Positions 25,191 through 35,133 are shown, counted from the stretch's first letter. The stretch is DNA of 64,000 bases from Thermoflavifilum aggregans (GCF_002797735.1 NZ_PGFG01000001.1:1674001-1738000); one strand, 5' to 3'. The notes: generated from the sequence alone by a model not told the origin. Program-made: numbers and translations.

Positions 25191-26843
25191 ATGAGCCAGT
25201 CGCTGACAATTATCATCGGTGGTGGTCTTTCTGGCCTGGTAACAGCCTATGAAATTACTCAGGCGGGCAAAAGAGTGCTGCTGCTGGAACAGGAAAATGA
25301 AAACAACCTGGGAGGTCAGGCCTATTGGTCGTTTGGTGGATTGTTTTTCGTGAATTCCAAAGAACAGAGGCGCTTGGGCATTAAAGATTCCTTTGCCCTG
25401 GCGTGGCAAGATTGGATGGGAGCGGCCGCGTTTGACAGGGAGGAAGATTACTGGCCGAAACAATGGGCAGAAGCCTACCTGAAGTTTGCAACCGAAGAAA
25501 AATACAACTATGTTACCCGCCTGGGTGTGCGCTTTTTCCCTATTGTGGGCTGGGCCGAAAGGGGTGATGGTACAGCTTCCGGACACGGCAATTCTGTACC
25601 CAGGTTTCACATTTGCTGGGGCACTGGTACCGGACTCGTTAAACCGTTTGTTGAAAAAGCCTATGCCGCTCAAAAAAAGGGACTGCTGGAATTCAAATTC
25701 AGGCATCAGGTAACCGATCTGGTTTTTGAAGATGGCAAGCTCATCGGTGTAAAAGGAAACATTCTGGCAGAAGATCATCACCCGAGAGGAGAAAAATCGA
25801 ATCGTGAAATCATCAATCATTTTGCATACCGAGCTGATCAGGTTGTCATTGCATCGGGCGGTATCGGTGCCAATCTCGGTCTCGTAAAAAAGAACTGGCC
25901 TTCTCGATTGGGACATCCGCCTGAAAACCTGGTATGCGGCGTACCCGATTATGTGGATGGCAACATGTTAACTGCAGCAGAAAAAGCAGGTGTGAAGCTC
26001 ATCAACAAAGACAGAATGTGGCACTACGTGGAAGGCATCAAAAACTGGAATCCGATCTGGAGCAATCACGGCATACGCATCCTTCCCGGTCCGTCGTCAC
26101 TCTGGCTGGATGCAACCGGCAAAAGACTGCCACCCCCTTTATTTCCGGGCTTTGATACACTGGCTACACTGGATTATATCCAAAAATCCGGGTATGATTA
26201 TTCGTGGTTCATCCTGAATCAGAGAATTATCAGAAAAGAATTTGCGCTCTCGGGCTCAGAACAAAATCCGGATCTGACGCAACGCAACTACAAACAAATA
26301 CTGAATCGCTTGTTTGGCAGGCAGGCTACCCCGCCGGTTGAGGCTTTTAAAAAATATGGAGAAGATTTTATTGTTGAAAATGATTTGAAAAAACTGGTGC
26401 AGCGAATGAACGATCTGACGGGCAGCTCCCTGTTGGATGAGGAAAAAATCAAAAATATCATCATGGCCCGCGATCGTGAAATGGACAACAAATTCGGCAA
26501 GGATGCCCAGATCAACTATATCAGAAGCACACGAAAATATATTGGTGACAGGCTTGCCAGGGTAGCACCTCCCCATAAAATACTGGATCCCGGTAACGGA
26601 CCATTGATCGCGGTGCGGTTGCGTATCCTGACTCGAAAAACACTGGGCGGCATTCAAACCAACCTTAATGGACAAGCTTTCACGCAGGATGGCAGAGTAA
26701 TTCCCAACCTTTTTGCCGTAGGAGAAGCTGCCGGATTTGGCGGCGGAGGTATGCACGGATATAGAAGCCTCGAAGGAACTTTTCTGGGTGGTTGCCTGTT
26801 TACCGGTATAACCGTGGGAAGGTATATCGCAGGAAAAGGATAG
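25191..26843 (+). CDS. FAD-binding dehydrogenase (fumarate reductase/KsdD-like flavoprotein)
   Basis: 550 residues with an N-terminal dinucleotide-binding motif IIGGGLSGLVTAYEITQAGKR and LLLEQE, a middle substrate domain, and the C-terminal FAD signature FAVGEAAGFGGGGMHG and LEGTFLGGCLFTG. The organisation is that of the predicted oxidoreductases related to 3-ketosteroid-delta1-dehydrogenase and fumarate reductase flavoproteins. Absence of a signal peptide suggests the cytoplasm. Substrate is unknown and no neighbour hints at it. It is isolated behind a long AT-rich gap. Confidence 0.88.
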   Translation: MSQSLTIIIGGGLSGLVTAYEITQAGKRVLLLEQENENNLGGQAYWSFGGLFFVNSKEQRRLGIKDSFALAWQDWMGAAAFDREEDYWPKQWAEAYLKFATEEKYNYVTRLGVRFFPIVGWAERGDGTASGHGNSVPRFHICWGTGTGLVKPFVEKAYAAQKKGLLEFKFRHQVTDLVFEDGKLIGVKGNILAEDHHPRGEKSNREIINHFAYRADQVVIASGGIGANLGLVKKNWPSRLGHPPENLVCGVPDYVDGNMLTAAEKAGVKLINKDRMWHYVEGIKNWNPIWSNHGIRILPGPSSLWLDATGKRLPPPLFPGFDTLATLDYIQKSGYDYSWFILNQRIIRKEFALSGSEQNPDLTQRNYKQILNRLFGRQATPPVEAFKKYGEDFIVENDLKKLVQRMNDLTGSSLLDEEKIKNIIMARDREMDNKFGKDAQINYIRSTRKYIGDRLARVAPPHKILDPGNGPLIAVRLRILTRKTLGGIQTNLNGQAFTQDGRVIPNLFAVGEAAGFGGGGMHGYRSLEGTFLGGCLFTGITVGRYIAGKG

Positions 26844-26885
26844 AAGAGAGGAAGTTCGTCTGTCTAGCTGCCGGCAGGCATGATG

Positions 26886-26974
26886 CGGAGGGAGGGGGAT
26901 TCGAACCCCCGGTCCGCCGGTTGACGGACAACGGTTTTCAAGACCGCCGCATTCGACCGCTCTGCCATCCCTCC
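26886..26974 (-). tRNA. tRNA-Ser (anticodon TGA)
   Basis: On the minus strand GGAGGGA pairs with TCCCTCC, discriminator G at 26886. The anticodon loop CTTGAAA gives TGA, and the long variable arm (TTGTCCGTCAACCGGCGGAC region) is typical of serine tRNAs. CCA is not encoded. Confidence 0.95.
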
Positions 26975-27068
26975 GGGCGCAAAGTTAACAGAAAATCCGT
27001 TTTACCTGCAGCACAGAATCTGTCTTATGGCAAGCAGGATTTGTTAGTTTTGTACAAATGATACAGGG

Positions 27069-27305
27069 ATGAAGGAATTAGGTAAACTGATGATTTGGGG
27101 AGGAGGTTTATTGCTGCTGATGGGTGTGCTGGTTTATCTGTTTGCATCGTTTGGCGATAAGCTACCGCACTGGCTGGGAAGGCTGCCAGGCGATATCCGC
27201 ATCCGCAGGCCCAATTTTGTGTTCTATGCACCCATCACCACGATGCTGTTGCTTAGCTTGCTGCTTAGTGCACTGATGTGGATTATTCAACGTTTCTTCA
27301 AATAA
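27069..27305 (+). CDS. DUF2905-family small membrane protein
   Basis: 78 residues, two hydrophobic helices (about 8-28 and 54-74) separated by LPHWLGRLPGDIRIRRPNF, the hallmark of DUF2905. Function of the family is unknown. A TAGTTTTG box (27045-27052) precedes the ATG by 16 nt. The cation transporter follows 4 nt later, so the two are probably one unit. Confidence 0.9.
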   Translation: MKELGKLMIWGGGLLLLMGVLVYLFASFGDKLPHWLGRLPGDIRIRRPNFVFYAPITTMLLLSLLLSALMWIIQRFFK

Positions 27306-27309
27306 ACAC

Positions 27310-28332
27310 ATGGCCTGGTCAGCAGAAAAAAGAATCATGCTGTTGTCGCTCTTTCTGAGCGTGTGTCTTACGCTGATCAAAACCTGGGCTTACCTGCAAA
27401 CCCATTCCATAGCCATCCTGTCAGATGCACTGGAATCAATAATCAATATTGTTACTGCTGCGCTGGCCATGTATAGCGTACATCTGGCTGCCCTGCCCCG
27501 TGATATCAATCATCCCTATGGCCATGGCAAGGTCGAATTCTTTTCCGTAGGCGTGGAAGGGGCATTGATATTTATTGCCGGTATATTGATTGCTTTCAAG
27601 GCTTTTCAATATTTCCTGCATCCGTATTCCCTGCAGCAACTGGATTATGGTATCTGGTTAATTGGGCTTACGGCCGGAGTAAATCTGCTGCTGGGATTAT
27701 ATCTGGTTCGCAGGGGCAAACAATTGCCTTCGCTTACCATTCAGGGAAACGGGCAGCATATTCTCACCGACGCCTATTCCACAGGCGGATTATTGCTGGC
27801 TCTCGTGGCTATCAGATTCAGCGGATGGGATTGGATGGATCCGATAGCTTCATTGGGCATCGGTGCATGGGTGGTGAGAAAAGGATATCGTTTGGTGCGT
27901 CGCTCCATTTCCGGATTGATGGATGAAGCCAATCCGGAATTGATTGATCAGGTTGTAGATATTCTGGCCAAACACCGAAAAACAAACTGGATTGATATTC
28001 ATAATTTCCGGATTCAGCAATATGGCAACAACTATCATATTGACTGCCATCTTACACTGCCTTATTACTACACACTGGAACAGGTACACCGGGAAAATGA
28101 AACCCTGACTCAACTGATCAGGGAGCACATTCGTTCGGGAGATACTGAATGTTTTATTCATGTAGATCCCTGCAGGCCTTATTGCTGTTCATATTGTCAG
28201 ATCCTGGATTGCCCGGTGCGACAGCATCCGTTTCAGGAAACCATTCCATGGACAAAAAAATACGTGTTGCTGAATCAGCATCCATCCCTTGAAAATACGG
28301 GCCGCCTGCTATTTAATCAAACTAACAGGTAA
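27310..28332 (+). CDS. Cation diffusion facilitator with cysteine-rich tail
   Basis: 340 residues of the CDF family, which exports divalent metals in exchange for protons. Six hydrophobic helices are visible, with SDALES in helix 2 and HPYGHGK before helix 3 and a second metal-site helix with ILTDAYSTGG. The C-terminal cytoplasmic domain ends in an unusual segment, PCRPYCCSYCQILDCPVR, with five cysteines and nearby histidines (about residues 283-305), which may sense or bind metal. The first helix has KTWAYLQTHSIAI. Metal specificity is not readable. Confidence 0.93.
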   Translation: MAWSAEKRIMLLSLFLSVCLTLIKTWAYLQTHSIAILSDALESIINIVTAALAMYSVHLAALPRDINHPYGHGKVEFFSVGVEGALIFIAGILIAFKAFQYFLHPYSLQQLDYGIWLIGLTAGVNLLLGLYLVRRGKQLPSLTIQGNGQHILTDAYSTGGLLLALVAIRFSGWDWMDPIASLGIGAWVVRKGYRLVRRSISGLMDEANPELIDQVVDILAKHRKTNWIDIHNFRIQQYGNNYHIDCHLTLPYYYTLEQVHRENETLTQLIREHIRSGDTECFIHVDPCRPYCCSYCQILDCPVRQHPFQETIPWTKKYVLLNQHPSLENTGRLLFNQTNR

Positions 28333-28375
28333 AACCTAATGTTGCAAATCACTTGTGGCCGGTGTGTAAATCATT

Positions 28376-29602
28376 TTATCCGCCTTCGTCCACTTCACCT
28401 TCCACATCATTTTCATGCAGGATTTTCATTACCGGCTGCACATGATATACAATGGGATCATAGCGGTTGGAAAGAATAATCAGTGTGGTGGTATCTTTCA
28501 GAAAACGATAGAATACGCTGTTATTTCCATGCCACCAGCCGTTGTGGTAAATAATCTGCTGTCCATCGGGATACACCAGCATGCGCCAACCAAGACCGTA
28601 ATTGTGAATGCCGGGATGTTCAAAGCTGTAGGGCTTGTACGCCAGTTGCAAAATGCTATCGGGAAACAATGTGCCCGAATAAAGCGCCTGGTCCCATTTT
28701 AACAGGTCTTCCACTGTGCTATATACATTTTTATCGCCCACCACACCATCAAAAGGTACGGTTCTTACTTTCCGTCCCCGTGCATCATAGCTGATGCTTT
28801 GATGGGCTGGTGCGGGTTCCCGGGGAGTATACACATAGGTATCGTGCATGCCCAGAGGCTCAAAGAAAATTCGTTGCAGGAAACTGCCCAGTGGTTCATG
28901 AGTAACCTCTTCCACAATGGCTGCCAGTACGCAATAATTGGTATTGCAATAATTAAAACGGGTATCGGGTTTAAAAACTGGTTTGGGATGATACTTGCAT
29001 AAAATACGAACTACATCCTGATTGGTCATCAGCCGGGAGGGATCTTTCCAGTATGACTGGCAGCAATACAGATAATTCGGCAGCCCACTTCTATGATTGA
29101 GCAACAATTTGATGGTTACGCCCTGATAGGGAAAATTGGGAAAATATTTCTGTACCGGATCATTCAGATTAAGTTTGCCCCGCTGGTAGAGCCAGAGCAC
29201 GGCCATTGCCAGAAAAGGCTTGGATGTGGAGGCCAGCTGAAAAGTAGTATGTTCATCAATAGGGATGTGCTTGGAAAAATCAGCATAGCCCTGGTATTTT
29301 TCATAAATCACTACCCCCTTTCTGGCTACCAGAATAGCTCCGTTAAACCTTTTTCCGAGAAAATGATGATAATATTCATCCAGTGCTTCCTGCATGCGGA
29401 TGGTGGAGGGACTGTTCAGAATGGCATTTCGCCGTTCAGCAATAGAATCGGCTATCTTTGCCCTTGTAATCCGTTCGTACAATACTGCATGTGAAGATTC
29501 CCTGGAATCGGCCGACTGACAACGACTGAGTAACAGAAATATCCACAAAAACAATAAAGGCTTCAGCATAGCCAGGATAGGTTTCCGCATGTTCATGTCC
29601 AA
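28376..29602 (-). CDS. Serine hydrolase of the beta-lactamase/PBP4* family, lipoprotein
   Basis: 408 residues. The N-terminus is a signal with lipobox LLSRC; MRKPIL at the fifth residue is a likely alternative start. The hydrolase domain carries the SxxK motif in ASTSKPFLAM, the YxN motif as YCNTNY, and HNGWWHG in place of KTG, the class C/esterase-like pattern. Predicted to be anchored in the envelope and to act on D-amino-acid-containing peptides or esters; substrate unknown. The chain ends in an acidic stretch EGEVDEGG. Confidence 0.9.
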   Translation of the reverse strand: MDMNMRKPILAMLKPLLFLWIFLLLSRCQSADSRESSHAVLYERITRAKIADSIAERRNAILNSPSTIRMQEALDEYYHHFLGKRFNGAILVARKGVVIYEKYQGYADFSKHIPIDEHTTFQLASTSKPFLAMAVLWLYQRGKLNLNDPVQKYFPNFPYQGVTIKLLLNHRSGLPNYLYCCQSYWKDPSRLMTNQDVVRILCKYHPKPVFKPDTRFNYCNTNYCVLAAIVEEVTHEPLGSFLQRIFFEPLGMHDTYVYTPREPAPAHQSISYDARGRKVRTVPFDGVVGDKNVYSTVEDLLKWDQALYSGTLFPDSILQLAYKPYSFEHPGIHNYGLGWRMLVYPDGQQIIYHNGWWHGNNSVFYRFLKDTTTLIILSNRYDPIVYHVQPVMKILHENDVEGEVDEGG

Positions 29603-29812
29603 TCATTGTTGACCGGAAAACCCGATGGGAGCAATTTTTTGCATGATATGCCTTTTAAGCTCATACTCCAATCGCATCGGATTTTGCCGGTTCATGTATG
29701 TAAAACACAAAGATACAAAGCTATTTTTTGCAAAACGATTAAAATAGGGCTGTAGTATGTATTTTTGCGGCAAATTTTAAAGTCTTTTTATCAAATTTAT
29801 ATTTTTCATTGA

Positions 29813-31045
29813 ATGGATCAGAAGACCAGTTTCCCCAGAGAAAAGATTCGCATTCTGCTTTTGGAAAATATCAGCGACTCAGCTGTACAAGCTTTCAGGC
29901 AGGCAGGCTATACCCAAGTAGAAAAATTAACGCGTGCCTTACCGGAAGATGAATTGATCAAAGTTATCAAAGATGTGCACTTGTTGGGCATACGTTCCAA
30001 AACACAAATCACGGAACGCGTGTTGGAAGCTGCACCTCATCTGCATGCGATCGGTTGCTTTTGTATCGGCACTAATCAGGTGAATCTGAAAGCGGCTACC
30101 GAACGGGGAGTGGCTGTGTTCAATGCACCTTATTCCAATACCCGGTCAGTGGCCGAACTGGTGATTGCTCTTGCCATCATGCTGATTCGAAAAATACCTG
30201 ACAAAAACAAAGCAGCTCATGAGGGCATCTGGATGAAAGATGCCAAAGGCAGTTATGAATTGCGGGGCAAAACCATGGGCATCATTGGCTATGGGAATAT
30301 TGGCACACAGGTAAGCGTGCTGGCAGAAGCTATGGGCATGAAGGTGATTTTTTATGATGTAATTACCAAACTTCCCATTGGCAATGCCGAGCCCGTCAAA
30401 AGCCTAAAGGAGCTGGTATCAAGAGCCGATGTGGTAACACTGCATGTGCCGGCTACACCTCAGACCAAAAACATGATTAACCGAAACCTGCTGAAACATT
30501 TTAAAAAAGGAGCTATTTTACTGAACTACGCCCGCGGCGATGTGATGGATCTGGAAGCCGTCCGTGACGCTTTGCAAAATGGCATCCTTTCGGGTGTGGC
30601 TGTGGACGTGTTTCCGGAAGAACCCGAAAAAAACGGGGATCGGTTTGTAACGCCGCTGCAAAACATGCCGAATGTAATTTTAACTCCGCATATTGGCGGA
30701 TCGACCGAAGAAGCCCAATGGCATATCGGCGAAGACGTAAGCAATAAAATGTTGCAATACCTGGAAAGTGGCACCAGCATAGGTTCCCACACGGTACCTC
30801 CGCTGCACGTTCCCGTTCTCTCTGGAGCTCATCGGATTTTGCATATCCATAAAAATGTACCTGGCGTGCTTTCTGAAATCAATACACTCTTATCCAACCA
30901 CTCCATCAACGTGCTGGGACAATACCTGAAAACCAACGAACTGATTGGCTACGTGGTACTGGATGTGGATACCAAACTTTCGCGTGAAGCTTTCCAGCTT
31001 CTCAAAAAAGTAAAGCATACCATCAAAACCAGAATTCTGTATTGA
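29813..31045 (+). CDS. serA: D-3-phosphoglycerate dehydrogenase
   Basis: SerA starts serine synthesis by oxidising 3-phosphoglycerate. At 410 residues it matches the E. coli form. The NAD-binding motif is GIIGYGNIGTQVSVLAEAMG, the catalytic residues lie in NYARGDVMD, FPEEPEKNGD and LTPHIGGSTEEAQ, and the last 75 residues are an ACT domain (HKNVPGVLSEINTLLSNHSINV) where serine normally inhibits. A TATTTTTG box is at 29760-29767. Glucokinase follows 79 nt downstream. Confidence 0.97.
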   Translation: MDQKTSFPREKIRILLLENISDSAVQAFRQAGYTQVEKLTRALPEDELIKVIKDVHLLGIRSKTQITERVLEAAPHLHAIGCFCIGTNQVNLKAATERGVAVFNAPYSNTRSVAELVIALAIMLIRKIPDKNKAAHEGIWMKDAKGSYELRGKTMGIIGYGNIGTQVSVLAEAMGMKVIFYDVITKLPIGNAEPVKSLKELVSRADVVTLHVPATPQTKNMINRNLLKHFKKGAILLNYARGDVMDLEAVRDALQNGILSGVAVDVFPEEPEKNGDRFVTPLQNMPNVILTPHIGGSTEEAQWHIGEDVSNKMLQYLESGTSIGSHTVPPLHVPVLSGAHRILHIHKNVPGVLSEINTLLSNHSINVLGQYLKTNELIGYVVLDVDTKLSREAFQLLKKVKHTIKTRILY

Positions 31046-31124
31046 CGAAATTCTCTATTCCGGCTGGATTTTGGCAGATCATAGCCTTTGTTGTAATTTG
31101 AATAGATTTTAAAAATCCCCTGGC

Positions 31125-32231
31125 ATGGCAGACAATCATTCAGAAATACAAACCTGGATTCCCCTTTATTTACCCGGATTGAACCGCAATTCATCCACCG
31201 GCGGAGCAAACCAGACCTGTTGCATCCTGGCAGCCGATGTGGGCGGTACCAAAACCAACCTGGCATTGTTTGAAATTCAGGGTAATCATCAACCTGTCAG
31301 CCTGGTTGAAGCCAGTTATCATTCCCGGGATTATGATAGTTTTTCGCTGATCGTAAAAGATTTTCTGGAAACCAGAACCAACCGGAAGCCCGTGCGACTT
31401 TGCGCGGGTGTAGCTGGTCCTGTGATTGATGGCCGGGTGGAGGTTACCAATCTGCCCTGGAAAATAGATCAGCGCCTGGTAAGCAAAGTGGTGGGAATTG
31501 ATGATGTGATTTTTATCAACGATCTGCAGGCCACAGCCTATGGACTGGCAGCGTTGAATGCCAAACAGGTGCATGTAATTCGGAATGCTAATGAAATGAC
31601 TCCCGGCAATATAGCCGTCATTGCCCCCGGCACCGGCCTGGGCGAAGCTGGCCTGTATTACGATGGGAAATATTATCATCCTTTTGCAACCGAAGGCGGA
31701 CATTGTGATTTTGCTCCGCGCACGGAACTGGATATTGCCCTGTTGCAATACCTACAGAAAAAAGTAGAAGTAGTCAGCTGGGAACATGTGGTATCGGGCA
31801 TGGGTATTTTGCATATTTATCAGTTTCTTCGGGACACCCATCGGTATGAAGAACCAGCAGCCCTGCAAAATCAATTGGAACAGGCATCCGATAAAGCTGC
31901 CCTGATCAGCGAAGCTGCTACACGCAATGAATTTGCTATCTGCCGGGAAACCATGCGTTTATTTGTGCGTTATCTGGCACATGAAGCTGCCAACCTGGTA
32001 TTGAAATTAAAGGCTACAGGCGGGTTATATCTGGGCGGTGGCATTCCTCCCAAAATCATTGACCTGCTCATTGAAGAACGTTTTTGTACGCATTATCTGC
32101 ACTGCGATCGCATGCAGGAACTGGTAGAAAAAGTACCTATCTATGTGGTACTGAACGATAAAACAGCGTTGCTGGGCGCTGCTTACTATGCAGCCTTCGG
32201 TCCTCATGCTGTTTCACAAAAACCCGAATAA
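31125..32231 (+). CDS. glk: Glucokinase (bacterial Glk type)
   Basis: The 368 residues belong to the PF02685 type of glucokinase that phosphorylates glucose with ATP. Motifs are the phosphate-binding AADVGGTKTNLALF, the glucose-contacting VTNLPW and FINDLQATAYG with catalytic Asp, APGTGLGEAGL, and EGGHCDFAP. A ROK-type cysteine cluster is absent. The first 35 residues before the domain are an unusual extension; no closer ATG precedes the domain. Confidence 0.94.
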   Translation: MADNHSEIQTWIPLYLPGLNRNSSTGGANQTCCILAADVGGTKTNLALFEIQGNHQPVSLVEASYHSRDYDSFSLIVKDFLETRTNRKPVRLCAGVAGPVIDGRVEVTNLPWKIDQRLVSKVVGIDDVIFINDLQATAYGLAALNAKQVHVIRNANEMTPGNIAVIAPGTGLGEAGLYYDGKYYHPFATEGGHCDFAPRTELDIALLQYLQKKVEVVSWEHVVSGMGILHIYQFLRDTHRYEEPAALQNQLEQASDKAALISEAATRNEFAICRETMRLFVRYLAHEAANLVLKLKATGGLYLGGGIPPKIIDLLIEERFCTHYLHCDRMQELVEKVPIYVVLNDKTALLGAAYYAAFGPHAVSQKPE

Positions 32232-32242
32232 CAACCTAAACG

Positions 32243-33145
32243 TTAAAACGTTTGCCTGATCTGAAAAACGGGATTCACCGTTTTTTCCTTGCCTTCAGCT
32301 GCATACCGATAAAAGCCTTCTCCGGTTTTTACGCCCAGACAACCAGCCTGCACCATTTTCACCAGCAGGGGACAGGGAGCATATCGCGGATCACCCAATC
32401 CTTCGTGGAGCACTTGCAAAATGGAGAGACAAACATCCAGCCCGATGAAATCGGCCAGCTGCAAAGGCCCCATCGGATGTCCCATGCCCAGCTTCATGAT
32501 GGTATCAATTTCTTCTACGCCCGCCACGCCCTGCTGCAGGGTATAAATGGCTTCATTGAGCATGGGCATTAAAATACGATTGGAAATGAAGCCGGGGTAA
32601 TCATTCACCACACAAGGCGTCTTTCCCAGTTGACGGCTGAGCTGCACAATGGTTTTGGTAACTGATGCATCGGTATGAAATCCATTGATCACTTCCACCA
32701 AAGGCATCACTGGAACGGGATTCATGAAATGCATGCCGATGACCTGGTGCGGACGTTTGGTAACAGCAGCCAGCCGGGTGATGGAAATGGAAGAAGTATT
32801 GGAAGCCAGTATGGCTGCAGCCGGCGCATGTTGATCCATCTGCCGGAATATATCTTCCTTGAGACTTTGTTTTTCAGTGGCTGCTTCAACTACCAGATCT
32901 GCCTGTTGCAAGGCTTCAGGCAACTGCGTAGAAACATGAATGCGTGCTATCAATTCCGTAACCTGCTGTTCCGTGAGGATTTGCTTTTTGACCTGCCTTT
33001 CAGCGTTTTTGCGGATGGTTTGCAGCGCTTTTTGCAGGATTTCATCATGAACATCTACCAGATTCACTTCAAAACCATATTGCGCAAATACGTGTGCAAT
33101 GCCATTTCCCATGGTGCCTGCACCAATGACAGAAATATATTTCAT
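32243..33145 (-). CDS. 3-hydroxyacyl-CoA (3-hydroxybutyryl-CoA) dehydrogenase
   Basis: 300 residues. An N-terminal NAD-binding domain with VIGAGTMGNGIAHVFAQYG is followed by catalytic residues in MHFMNPVPVMPLVEVI (His-Glu pair) and the C-terminal helical domain with NDYPGFISNRILMPMLNEAI, GVAGVEEIDTIMKLGMGHPMGPLQLADFIGLD in sequence. Length and motifs match stand-alone 3-hydroxybutyryl-CoA dehydrogenase. It converges with glucokinase, 11 nt apart. It fits the acyl-CoA catabolism genes of the window. Confidence 0.95.
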   Translation of the reverse strand: MKYISVIGAGTMGNGIAHVFAQYGFEVNLVDVHDEILQKALQTIRKNAERQVKKQILTEQQVTELIARIHVSTQLPEALQQADLVVEAATEKQSLKEDIFRQMDQHAPAAAILASNTSSISITRLAAVTKRPHQVIGMHFMNPVPVMPLVEVINGFHTDASVTKTIVQLSRQLGKTPCVVNDYPGFISNRILMPMLNEAIYTLQQGVAGVEEIDTIMKLGMGHPMGPLQLADFIGLDVCLSILQVLHEGLGDPRYAPCPLLVKMVQAGCLGVKTGEGFYRYAAEGKEKTVNPVFQIRQTF

Positions 33146-33208
33146 GATCCATAATTTTCAACGTAAAATGGAAATGTATGCATTTCATCCATAGATCTGC
33201 AACTCACA

Positions 33209-33847
33209 TCAATCCTTTCTTTTGAAATCGCCGTTTTTCCAGGCCTGTATAAACTGAGCCCAGGCAAGGGGATTGAAGATATTCTGCGGAGGAAGCTGAC
33301 CTGCATAGGAAATACGCTGAGCCTGCTGGTTCAGATACAGCTGGGTGGCTTCCGTAGCATCTGGTGGCAGGGTTAGCGCCAGGATACGAAGCTTAGCAGC
33401 TTCTGTGTTTTTACGGGCAATTTCATATTTATCGTCAGGGAATTTGTAATTCACAAACTCGCGGGCAAATTCTTCCGGAGAAGGATAGGGGCGAATGATG
33501 GTTTCCGGTAAATAGATGGTATCTGCAACCATGAGCTGAATCATGGAAAAATGATTTCCCTTCAGATCCAGTGGGATGCGCACATCCTTGGGCCTGAAGC
33601 CAATGGCACTGAAATGGATGGTATCTCCCCGGTAAGCAACAATATCAAAAACACCTTGTTCATTGGAAAGGGTGCCCCGATCCTGACCTTTTACAGTTAT
33701 GGATACCCCGGGTATGGCTTGCAGGCTATCAGCCGTGAGCACCACTCCTGAAAATTCAACTACCGTATCGCGGGCAGTATGGCGCTGGGCAAAAACAACG
33801 GAGTGGAAACATAAGAGTAAACTACCGATCCATAAAAACTTTTTCAC
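33209..33847 (-). CDS. Exported protein with CarboxypepD-regulatory-like domain
   Basis: 212 residues: a signal peptide (about 1-20, ending VFAQ), a CarboxypepD_reg-like domain (about 30-115, with FSGVVLTADSLQAIPGV and SNEQGVFDIVAYRGDTI) and a helical C-terminal part. Such proteins are common in Bacteroidota and occur outside the inner membrane; function unknown. A TATATTTG box on the minus strand (33889-33896) precedes the ATG by about 40 nt. Confidence 0.85.
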   Translation of the reverse strand: MKKFLWIGSLLLCFHSVVFAQRHTARDTVVEFSGVVLTADSLQAIPGVSITVKGQDRGTLSNEQGVFDIVAYRGDTIHFSAIGFRPKDVRIPLDLKGNHFSMIQLMVADTIYLPETIIRPYPSPEEFAREFVNYKFPDDKYEIARKNTEAAKLRILALTLPPDATEATQLYLNQQAQRISYAGQLPPQNIFNPLAWAQFIQAWKNGDFKRKD

Positions 33848-34056
33848 ACAGCTGATTTTTCAGAAACTGAGTTTGCAAAACAACCTGTCAAATATAAGAA
33901 AATTGGAGCATATCGCAGTGCGCAGATCGGCTGACATAAACTTTCAGGATTTGTTAGCAAAATATCATTTTCAAAAATATTTTCCGCTTACCGGACGTAA
34001 ATGGCCGATTCCTCTGCGGGATACCCTAATTTTGTTATCCTGAAATCATTGCACAC

Positions 34057-35133
34057 ATGATTACCGAACAGCAGGTTTTGGCGGCACTCAGTCAGGTTCA
34101 TGATCCGGATCTGGGAAAGGACCTGGTGAGTTTGCGCATGATACAAGATTTACAGATTGAAGGAAAAAAAATCCGCTTCAGGATAGTGCTTACCACTCCT
34201 GCCTGCCCAGTGAAGGATGCGATGCAGCAGGCTTGCATCAATGCCATTCACATGATGGTGGACCCTGAGGCAGAAGTGGAAATTCAGATGGATGCCCAAA
34301 CCACCAGCAGACGGCAGGATAATAAGGTTATTTTGCCGGAAGTCAGCAATATCATAGCGGTTGCCTCAGGCAAGGGTGGAGTCGGCAAATCAACCATTTC
34401 AACCAATCTGGCTCTGGCCATCGCACAAAGGGGAGCAAAAGTAGGGCTTATGGATGCCGATATTTACGGTCCCAGCATGCCTATTATGCTAGGCATCAAA
34501 GGCGAACGTCCCCGCATGGCGCAGATTAAGGGCCGGCCAATGATTGTGCCCATGCTAAGATTTGGTATTGAGGTGATGTCCATCGGTTTACTGGTCGATG
34601 AAAAACAAGCCGTAATCTGGCGGGGACCCATGGCCAGCAGTGCCGTCCGCCAGTTTATGACCGACATTTACTGGGGAGCTCTCGATTATCTGATCATTGA
34701 CCTGCCACCTGGAACCGGCGACATTCACCTCACATTGGTGCAACAGGTACCCCTTACCGGAGCTATTGTGGTAACCACCCCACAGGACGTGGCGCTTGCC
34801 GATGCCCGCAAGGCCCTTGGCATGTTCAATACCCCCCAGATTAAAGTACCGGTGATAGGTGTAGTGGAAAACATGGCCTATTTTACTCCACCCGATTTGC
34901 CTGACCGCAAATATTATCTTTTTGGCAGAGGTGGCGGCCAGAAGCTGGCTGAAGAATTTGGTGTTCCCTTTCTGGGACAAATTCCCATTGTGGAAAATAT
35001 CCGTGAAGGTGGCGACATCGGCGTGCCAGCTATGGTGAGCGATGATGAAATCTCCCGAAAAGCCTTTGAATCTTTTGCCGACCAGGCCATCCGGAGTATT
35101 GCCCGATTAAATGCCAGTTTGCAGCCTGCTTAA
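34057..35133 (+). CDS. mrp: Mrp/ApbC-family iron-sulfur carrier ATPase
   Basis: 358 residues: an N-terminal MIP18/DUF59 domain (about 1-85) and a P-loop NTPase with deviant Walker A SGKGGVGKSTIS, DADIYGPSMP and DLPPGTGDIHLT. The family loads Fe-S clusters. The CxxC pair found after the ENM motif in many homologues is absent here (ENMAYFTPPDLPDRKYYLFG). A TAATTTTG box (34027-34034) lies 22 nt before the ATG. Confidence 0.95.
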   Translation: MITEQQVLAALSQVHDPDLGKDLVSLRMIQDLQIEGKKIRFRIVLTTPACPVKDAMQQACINAIHMMVDPEAEVEIQMDAQTTSRRQDNKVILPEVSNIIAVASGKGGVGKSTISTNLALAIAQRGAKVGLMDADIYGPSMPIMLGIKGERPRMAQIKGRPMIVPMLRFGIEVMSIGLLVDEKQAVIWRGPMASSAVRQFMTDIYWGALDYLIIDLPPGTGDIHLTLVQQVPLTGAIVVTTPQDVALADARKALGMFNTPQIKVPVIGVVENMAYFTPPDLPDRKYYLFGRGGGQKLAEEFGVPFLGQIPIVENIREGGDIGVPAMVSDDEISRKAFESFADQAIRSIARLNASLQPA

